Assembly (NCBI RefSeq): GCF_019175285.1
Contig: NC_056528.1
Location: 43,707,090 to 43,771,089, forward strand
Length of the DNA: 64,000 nt
Reading direction: 5' to 3'
From: Sceloporus undulatus
Taxonomy: Eukaryota; Chordata; Lepidosauria; Squamata; Phrynosomatidae
Part shown: piece by piece, positions 58,701-64,000 of the stretch
How the letters are laid out: every line of letters begins with the position of its first letter
Position numbering within the stretch: the stretch's first letter is position 1
The notes under the pieces: model-generated
Seen by the model: only the letters and a program-made list of their open reading frames with translations
Databases searched by the model: none
Told to the model about the DNA's origin: nothing
Program-made: the position numbers and the translations under genes

Positions 58701-61700
58701 TGAGTGGCACTCATGGATTTTTGTTGGAAGACCCAGAATTCAGCACTTGAAAATTCCACATTTTTCATTGACATGGTTCTATCAATGATCTGGGGGGGAA
58801 ATCAGAAATTAGAGCCAGGATCCTGCAAACTGGCAATTTACAATGCACAAGAACACTCTTCCAAGTGACAAAATTACACTCAGATTTTGGGAAGTGGGTC
58901 AGGCCGTAAACTTTCAACACAAATGTATACTTCATCTCTTTCCAAAATGCTGCTGTCTTTCATAAAGGAGGGCTACTTTCTGAAAATTTCTATAGTTTTT
59001 ATATATCACCATGGGTATACAGGGCCAGAGAGCAAAGGAAAATGACACTTGAACCAGCAGCAAATTTGACAGATTCTTCCCCTGCATCCCAATCAGAGGT
59101 TGCAACCAAATGCTGTTTTCTAACATTTGTAAACATTTGCTTTCTCTCACTGTATATTTTGTTCCTTCTGCATTTATTTGAGACAGGGATATGGACACTG
59201 GGATGCTTGAATCCTAACTTTAGAAAACGAGGAATGAGTGCCAAGTTGATTGTTTTCAAATGCTCCCAAAAAGTGGAGTCTGAAGAGGAAGATTATGGAT
59301 ATGATGATAACATACCAGAGGACTACATGATTCAAACAAACGTCTTACAACCAAGAGGTTTCCATAAGAAAAGAAGCCATTTCCAGCCTTACATAAAAAC
59401 TCATCATAACAACACCAACTCCACTTCAAAAAATGAAATGCTCAATGCAAATCACAATTCAGCTCTATCTCCTGGACAGTCCCACCAGTCTCTCAAGTTA
59501 AATAGGGAAACCATCTCCACAGACCCACTGTTGCTACCTCAAGGAACTTCATATTTAGATGACATTTCTTCATCTTCATCTCAACATTCATCGTTTAATG
59601 CTTTTCCAGTTGTAGAAGAATCAACCATGCTGTCAGCCACACCAGGGCAAAGCTTCCAGGAACATTTGGGAAACTCATCTCTTGCTCATGAAGAATCACA
59701 CCATAATGAGAGTACATTGGAGACCACAGGTGATCTGGATCATGAAATGCTGGACTTAGTAATGCCCAGAACAACTGAAGGAGCTGGGATGACTGAAGAG
59801 ACCTTGGCACATTGGGAGAAAGCAGAGGATACAAAGCCACCTTCACCACATCCACTGGAAAAGATGGAGCTATTTCATGAAAGTCCTACCACCATGAATC
59901 AATCAAAGATGGCATTTGGTAGTGATGTCTTTTCAAAAAATCTGACTTTGAAGGCAATCATTGACAACAGTTTATCAAAACTAAATAAAAGAGGTCCAGA
60001 TTCCATTTTACTTGAAAGAACTTCATTGGAAGACACTGGCAAAGGTGGAAGATGGGATACTGCAGCACTGATGGCAGACACAATGTTGAATGTTGAAAGG
60101 ACATTGCAAAAGGCATCTGTGAATGAAAGCAATTCCTTCAACATGACTAGAATATCTGCATCATCAGATGACTTGAAAAGTGAGTCAGTAATTCAGGACA
60201 TGTCATTGGACAGCCAAAGCATTAGTACACCAAGTTCAGTAATCAGCCCTGGAGTTAGAGAGATATTATCACAGAAATATGACACAATCGTTGAAGATCC
60301 AAACAGTTATTCATCTTATAATGCAAGTATCCAAGAGGACAAATCATTTGCAACTGGAGAATTGTTACAATCAGTATTGCACACCTCTAAAACGATAGGA
60401 AACGAAAGTATCTCAGTATCTTTAAGTGATGAGTTAAAGGAAACAAATGGCATACATTTGCAGGATGTGAAAGAGAAGGTTATGCAGCTCAGAATGGACA
60501 GAACAACTGGAGGTCTAGATCTTTTAGATGAACACAACTCCTTTGAACAGAATTCAGATAGACTGACTAGCCACCCAAGCATTATAGAAAAAGCTATAAA
60601 TACTAATGACAACATGGAAAGTAATGATAGAAGGCATCCTTCTCACTCACATGAAGGAACAGATAATTTAACACTTCCAAGAGTTTTCCAAGAAGTTAGC
60701 CAGGGCAACAATCAGTCTGGAAGACAAAGTGAAGCTTTTACCCCATCTAATGCCATACCCAGTAGGAATTCACCCAACATTGTCCCACATTCCTATGGAG
60801 CCTTAGATACACTTGTAGAACAAAATGTTACACAACTGAGGCCGGAAGACATCATGTTAAAGGTTCCTGAAAGGAACAAAGAAAAAGAAGATGTTCTTTA
60901 TCAAAGTCATACATCTTCATCTCAGTCAGATGGCTTGAGGCATGAAACAGTTTCTGAAGAGTCTGAAAGAAAGGCAGAGAGCCAAGTACAGTCAAAACCA
61001 GAGTTTCAGAGCCATGAAGGGTTGACAGATGGAATGAAGGTGACATCCTGTAAGCATGGTCTTCATGGATGTGGTGGTCACTTGGAAAAAAGGTCATTGA
61101 AATTACTCCATGTTAGATCAGAAGAAACAGTTGCAGCAGTTACAAAGGAAACAACAAATTCTAATGAAGATAAAGGACAAGATCAGGCTTTGCTCAGTGG
61201 TAACTTGAAGAATATAAAAAATATGGCCATGGCTTCTATGACAAGGGCACCTATGATAGGTGAGGCAACAGAAGAGAATCAAACAGCCAGCCCTGGCAGG
61301 AAAACAGTTTCATCTCGTCCATCAAACTCAGTCAGATACAGCTCAGACTCACATTTCTTGAGCATTCCTGATTCCCAAGTAGAAAGCACAGAGACATTGA
61401 CTCAAGATAGAAAGAAGCAGGACTGGAAAGAAGACCACGTCACTGAGGAACTGGGAGATCCAGAGAATCAGTCTAGGAGGAGAACAACTTTGAAGGATTA
61501 TGATATAAAAAGGAAATCAGGACTGAGCCCCACTGTATTTGTAGGAGGAGAACACTCCGGTGTCACTTCCGTTCCCCAGAAGACCACTGGGCAAACAAAT
61601 GAGGTTGGATTCACTGAAGCAAAGGAATCTCGAATTATGCAACATGCTGGTTCAGAAACTCTCTTGCAGTTTCAACTGAGAAATTCTAATGCAGATGAAT

Positions 61701-63318
61701 CTTTGCTGGGTGCCACAAAAAAGGAGGAACCTGGCATTTCAGCAAAAAGGGCCGCATCAGACAATGATGTGCTCCCTCAAGAGGACTTGACCATCACCCA
61801 GACTCTCCAAGATGAACGAAGAGATGAGGAGTTTCATGGTGCCAAGCTATTTGATGGTGAAGCAGGTAATGTTCCTTCCCCCAGGACTAAGCTATCTGTC
61901 TCTGTGAGGACGCCAGAGGCAGAAGGGGCTAAAATTCAGGAATCCAGGAAAGATGCGAGCCCAGGCATGATAAATGTGGAAGGTTCCTTAACACTCTCTG
62001 GCTTCAGCAGACCAGTGAAGACAAATGTCTCAAAACATCTGAAAGGGTCATCTGACTATGACTACTACAGCAATACTGAGGATGCCTTGGAGGAATTTGA
62101 TATCTATGGAGAAGATGAGCATGACCCACGGACTTTGACAGGGAGAGTACGACAGTATTACATTGCAGCAGTTGAGGTGATGTGGGACTATGGGAGTCGT
62201 ACTCCTTCACCGTATCTCCAAGACCAGTAAGTTCTATCCATCCCTTTGGCTGGAATGGAGGTGGGGAGGCTGGGAATTCATTCACTCTTATCACACCGCT
62301 CCATTATGCTGACATAGCAGTGTTTTGGTCCTCTTTTTGTCTCAGCCTTATTGCATGATGTCGTGGTTCTTCCAGTGCTGTTGTGCTATACAGTCATTGG
62401 AATGTGATTTTTTTCCATGCTGAAAATAATGTGTTAATGACCCTCTTTCTTGCTATGATTTAGTAGCTAATCTGAGTGTGGGTGCTGAGTGTGGTCTGGT
62501 TCTCTCTCCTTTCAGGATTTCAAAGGAAATCATCAGCAGGAAACCTGAGATTACTTCTGGTACTTGGACAGGGAGAACAAAATGAAGAGAATAGAGAATA
62601 GCTGTATTTGAAACACTGTGGGATTCCAGGGCCTGTAGGCAAAAGATGTAACATTTCCAAGATCTAGCATGGCTAATTGACTATGTCCTTCACTGCACTT
62701 CAGGGATGCTATTTAGCTTAAGGGCCTAGGGCAGGGAATGTGGCATGCAAAGCTCAATCTGCGATCCGTCATATTACCACCTTAAACAGCTTTTAAAAAG
62801 CTGTTAAGATGGATCTCTTCCGGCAGGCTTTTTCTGAATAGATACCTGGCCACCAAAAGAAGACCCAACTAGTTGACCTCTGATTGGCTACAGTTACTAT
62901 CTGTTATTATTACTACTGTTTTTAAGTATGTTTTAATAGTAACTGGTCTAATTGTATTTTAAGGGGGGTGGGATTGGGAGGTTATGTTATGGAATGTGTA
63001 TTTTAATGCTGTAAGCCATCTTGGTTGCATTGTGCAGAGGGGCGGGATAAAAATAAAATGTATTTTTTATTATTATTAATCCACAGCATTACCATCAATA
63101 CTTACTATACATAATGGTAGGGCTGGCTCATCTGCCTCTTCCCCCCCCCCCTTTCTCCCAGGGATTTGAAGAATAAGCAGTCCAAGAAGTACAAGAAAGT
63201 TGTTTACAGAGGGTATCTAGACAAAAGTTTTACACAGCCATTAGTTCGTGGAGAGTTGTATGAGCACTTGGGCATTTTGGGACCGTACATCCGGGGACAA
63301 GTTGGAGATGTCATCATG
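40769..63318 (+). CDS. F8: coagulation factor VIII (F8), exons 1-15; 3' end outside window
   Basis: Factor VIII is the plasma cofactor of factor IXa in the intrinsic tenase. Exons: 40769-40890, 44981-45081, 45529-45651, 46108-46320, 46990-47061, 48078-48182, 48960-49181, 49915-50182, 51716-51878, 52573-52666, 53997-54208, 54961-55111, 57240-57449, 59187-62226, 63162-63318. Sizes of exons 3, 4, 7, 10, 12 and 13 equal human (123, 213, 222, 94, 151, 210). The 5,253 bases form 1,751 codons without a break. A signal peptide ([13 protein letters not shown]) precedes [14 protein letters not shown], the start of A1. A1 spans exons 1-8, A2 exons 8-14, the B domain exon 14, and A3 begins at the end of exon 14. 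The rest of A3, C1 and C2 lie beyond the window. Thrombin-site arginines are kept: ITGR|SRAKR (R372), LQPR|GF (R740), EDEHDPR|TL (R1689). Synteny with FUNDC2, CMC4, MTCP1 and BRCC3 separates it from factor V. Confidence 0.96.
41201..41412 (+). repeat. tRNA-derived SINE, F8 intron 1
   Basis: GGCGTAGTGGTTTGGGTGTT, GGTTCGATTCC, CTTGGGCAAGGCACATGCTC and GGGTTGCCATAAGTCAGAAG. Full-length with a short, degraded tail. Confidence 0.8.
41425..41525 (+). repeat. Penelope-like repeat fragment, F8 intron 1
   Basis: GCTGGTGAAACGTCAGGAAA, TTCTAGAACATGGCCACATA and GGCCATGAAAGCCTTCAACT. It starts inside the motif, so only the 3' half is present. Confidence 0.55.
42535..42825 (+). repeat. Sauria-type SINE, F8 intron 1
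   Basis: tRNA-related 5' part, then CAGCTTCTGCCAACCTAGCA, GTTCGAAAGCATGCAAATAC, GGACAACGCTGGCACTTTGG, GGCTTAGAAATTGAGATGA and the BovB-like end TACGACTAGACATTCATG with a CTTTTACCTTTA tail. These match the Sauria SINE of lizards and snakes from memory. This is the strongest clade marker in the window. Confidence 0.85.
43925..44110 (-). repeat. old CR1 LINE 3' fragment
   Basis: Reverse-oriented CR1 words (CTGTTTAAAGACCTCCAAAG, CCTATTCCACTGTCAAACAG) match the other copies. The left boundary and exact ends are unclear. Confidence 0.65.
45200..45350 (+). repeat. L2-like LINE fragment in F8 intron 2
   Basis: Encodes [10 protein letters not shown], a conserved L2/CR1-clade stretch (ACTGCAGTTAGTGCAAAATG). 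Short and diverged; ends uncertain. Confidence 0.5.
45668..45750. mobile_element. hAT-like MITE fragment, F8 intron 3
   Basis: GGCTGCATCCACATTGCAGG and CTATGGAATTCTCGGAATGG; left half only, cut by a SINE. Confidence 0.6.
45753..45905 (-). repeat. tRNA-derived SINE, partial, F8 intron 3
   Basis: GTGGGGATTTGAACCCTGGT and CTCAAACCACTACATCATTT are the reverse of the tRNA-like head. The tail end is truncated. Confidence 0.75.
46470..46740. mobile_element. palindromic hAT-like MITE carrying a 42-bp foreign insert, F8 intron 4
   Basis: Ends AACTGCATCCGCACTGCAGA and TTTCTGCAGTGCTGATGCAG; core ACTACAATTCCCAGAATTCC. Where family members read CAATGCTATGGAATCC, this copy has an extra block at about 46535-46576 that is an inverted copy of downstream flank. 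Confidence 0.75.
47485..47778. repeat. Penelope-like repeat with 13-bp flanking duplication, F8 intron 5
   Basis: Flanked by CTAACAAAATGAA on both sides. It begins GTCGAAGGCTTTCATGGCCG, holds a minus-strand hammerhead-like segment (core changed) and a TGTGTATACACA dinucleotide palindrome, and ends with the reversed CCCGAAAAACCCACAAAAAA. Confidence 0.6.
49572..49890 (+). repeat. RTE/BovB LINE 3' end with (AAC)n tail, in F8 intron 7
   Basis: The plus strand reads [20 protein letters not shown], then [20 protein letters not shown] and [11 protein letters not shown], the typical RTE/BovB C-terminus. It ends GGGTCGCCATGGG followed by ACAACAACAA. It inserted about 25 bp upstream of F8 exon 8. Confidence 0.85.
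50573..50886. mobile_element. 314-bp fold-back element, F8 intron 8
   Basis: GCACTCGGAGGAATGGGAAC on the left is exactly reversed on the right (GTTCCCATTCCTCCGAGTGC). The arms continue imperfectly inwards through GTGTTAGC/GCTAACAC and the central AAAATTGGCTGCC/GGCAGCCGATTTT. Superfamily unassigned; target duplication not clear. Confidence 0.7.
51002..51190 (+). repeat. tRNA-derived SINE, F8 intron 8
   Basis: GATGTAGTGATTTGGATCTT, GGTTCAAATCCC, GGCAATGGCAAACCTCCTCT and ACAACAACAA. Internal part shortened. Confidence 0.8.
53230..53425. mobile_element. Tigger-like MITE fragment, F8 intron 10
   Basis: Right end CCCGTGTTTTTTGCTGTCTA, then ATGGATACAAAGGGCTGACT before TGTACT, typical of this DNA-transposon group. 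The left limit is uncertain. Confidence 0.5.
56035..57085 (+). repeat. L2-type LINE fragment interrupted by a younger repeat, F8 intron 12
   Basis: [16 protein letters not shown] is the L2/CR1-clade reverse-transcriptase signature, followed by L2-like nucleotide words (GGTGCATCAAGTCCGCTGGC). After an insertion at about 56505-56648, L2-like sequence resumes (GAGAGGCCCTTCTTTCAGTC) and grades into a T-rich 3' end. Confidence 0.7.
56505..56648. repeat. unclassified interspersed repeat inserted in L2
   Basis: AGCCATGTTAGTCTGTGGAA, GATCTTGCAGCACCTTTGAG, ACTAACTGAAAGAAAGAAG and GACTAAACTCTACTTCCTCA. Flanked by AGTTTAG/AGTTTAG, an apparent target duplication. L2 sequence resumes on the far side. Confidence 0.6.
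57738..58925 (-). mobile_element. mariner-family DNA transposon, decayed, in F8 intron 13
   Basis: Two open stretches on the minus strand encode pieces of a mariner transposase. One is N-terminal DNA-binding ([31 protein letters not shown]); the other is catalytic ([32 protein letters not shown]). In the catalytic part the usual HDNAPAH reads QANAPAH, so the second catalytic Asp is lost. The ends show imperfect inverted repeats: CTGAAAAGTTATCGGCC on the left against TTGAAAGTTTACGGCC on the right strand. A length near 1.2 kb is usual for mariner. Stops and shifts break the middle. It is a dead insertion and not a SETMAR-like host fusion, since no SET domain is near. Confidence 0.85.
59187..62226 (+). 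CDS. F8: F8 giant exon 14: end of A2, acidic a2, whole B domain, acidic a3, start of A3
   Basis: This 3,040-base exon (3,106 in human) opens with [18 protein letters not shown], the end of A2. The acidic tyrosine-rich a2 follows ([16 protein letters not shown]), then LQPRGF at the A2/B boundary. The next 900 or so residues are low-complexity Ser/Thr/Glu/Asn-rich B domain with many N-glycosylation sequons (for example NNT, NST, NES, NMT, NLT, NVT). It closes with a3 ([24 protein letters not shown]) and A3 ([15 protein letters not shown]). FDIYGEDE keeps the tyrosine equivalent to human Y1680, which is sulfated and needed for von Willebrand factor binding. The B sequence is hardly alignable to human, as expected for this fast-evolving region. 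The donor is CCA|GTAAGT. Confidence 0.95.
62770..63085 (+). repeat. L2-type LINE 3' end, F8 intron 14
   Basis: Ends with the L2-like tail GCTGTAAGCCATCTTGG, then GAGGGGCGGGATAAAAATAA and a T/A-rich tail. It lies about 80 bp upstream of F8 exon 15. Confidence 0.75.
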
Positions 63319-63805
63319 GTAAGACACATGTACCATGGGGAAGACCTGGCTGGAGGTGAAATTTTGGATACTTATAGTGGGGTTTTGCCTTTTTAATCTT
63401 CTTCTACAAATGCTGTTTGCTTATCTTTCTGATCATCAACTTTGCCAGTTGCAAAATACTCCCTTGGTGTATTTTCATACATATAGCATAACTGATTTCT
63501 AAAATCTGTAATGCTAGGGAGGCAAAGAATATTTTAAAATATAAATAGCAAGGAGGATCCTGGAGGGACAAGTATTCCACGGTTTGAGAAATCTATACAG
63601 TCTTTTGGGGAAATTGTATAGTTTTTTTGCACATAATTTTTTCTGTACATTTCTGTGCAGAAAATGTTGTTTTCTGTGCAAACCCACATGTGCTGTTGTT
63701 GTTTTTTTGTACTGAATAAGTTCCAGTCTGCAAATAGTGCAATTTCCAAGGACTGTCTTGCAGTGAGAGGATTCATACCCCTTTGTAACAGAAATCTAAC
63801 TTTTC

Positions 63806-64000
63806 ATAGAATCATAGAATCATAGAATCGTAGAGTTGGAAGAGACCACTAGGGCCATCCAGTCCAACCCCCTGCCATGCAGGAAATCCAAATCAAAGCA
63901 TCCCTGACAGATGGACATCCAGCCTCTGTTTAAAGACCTCCAAGGAAGGAGACTCTATCACCCTCCGAGGGAGTGCATTCCACTGGCGAACAGCCCTTAC
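63806..64000 (-). repeat. CR1 LINE 3' end, cut by the window edge
   Basis: Reverse-oriented CR1 with its terminal 8-bp tandem repeat (ATAGAATC copies at about 63807-63832), then GTTGGAAGAGACCACTAGGG, CCAACCCCCTGCCATGCAGG and CTGTTTAAAGACCTCCAAGG. It lies in F8 intron 15. Fresh-looking sequence; the element continues to the right. Confidence 0.9.

Noticed and set aside
57738-58925. A SETMAR-like fusion gene
   Set aside because: Only decayed mariner transposase pieces and terminal repeats are present; no SET domain or splice links.
40769-63318. The gene as coagulation factor V
   Set aside because: A-domain similarity alone cannot exclude factor V, but neighbours FUNDC2, CMC4, MTCP1 and BRCC3, exon sizes equal to human F8 (213, 222, 94, 151, 210) and FDIYGEDE in a3 all fit factor VIII.

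Overview
The window is vertebrate nuclear DNA, almost certainly from a squamate reptile, probably an iguanian lizard. This rests on spliced genes with long introns and a repeat mix of CR1 and L2 LINEs, RTE/BovB LINEs, a Sauria-type SINE, tRNA-derived SINEs with (AAC)n tails, Penelope-like fragments and many Tc1/mariner and hAT MITEs. The exact species cannot be read from the sequence. Three 10-N gaps (21185, 35363, 36496) show that this is a scaffolded assembly.

Five protein genes form the vertebrate F8 synteny block, known at human Xq28: BRCC3 (minus, 2389-10874), MTCP1 (plus, 14910-15452), CMC4 (plus, 17039-19622), FUNDC2 (minus, 25259-32600) and coagulation factor VIII, F8 (plus, from 40769 and running off the right edge; exons 1-15 are present). 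BRCC3 and MTCP1/CMC4 are divergent and share a GC-rich head-to-head promoter near 10.87-11.04 kb. FUNDC2 starts in a second GC-rich promoter at 32.3-32.8 kb. I placed exons by translating both strands and requiring matching splice phases. The F8 exons join into 1,751 codons with no frame break and with exon sizes close to human. FUNDC2, MTCP1 and CMC4 are also whole. BRCC3 is whole except for its first exon, whose frame is disrupted in this assembly.

The genes act in different pathways: K63 deubiquitination (BRCC3), AKT co-activation (MTCP1), a mitochondrial intermembrane-space twin CX9C protein (CMC4), a FUN14-domain mitochondrial outer-membrane protein (FUNDC2) and the intrinsic-tenase cofactor (F8). 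They are linked by conserved position, not by shared function.

Intergenic DNA and introns are dense with repeats. The points most worth a second look are a textbook U12-type AT-AC intron in BRCC3, a GC-AG intron in MTCP1, hammerhead-ribozyme-like motifs in a Penelope-like repeat family (two facing copies form a fold-back inserted in an older repeat), a perfect 42-bp inverted copy in F8 intron 4 that looks like a templated insertion, a cyclophilin A processed pseudogene in BRCC3 intron 1, and substitutions at regulatory cleavage sites of F8. I found no new gene system.
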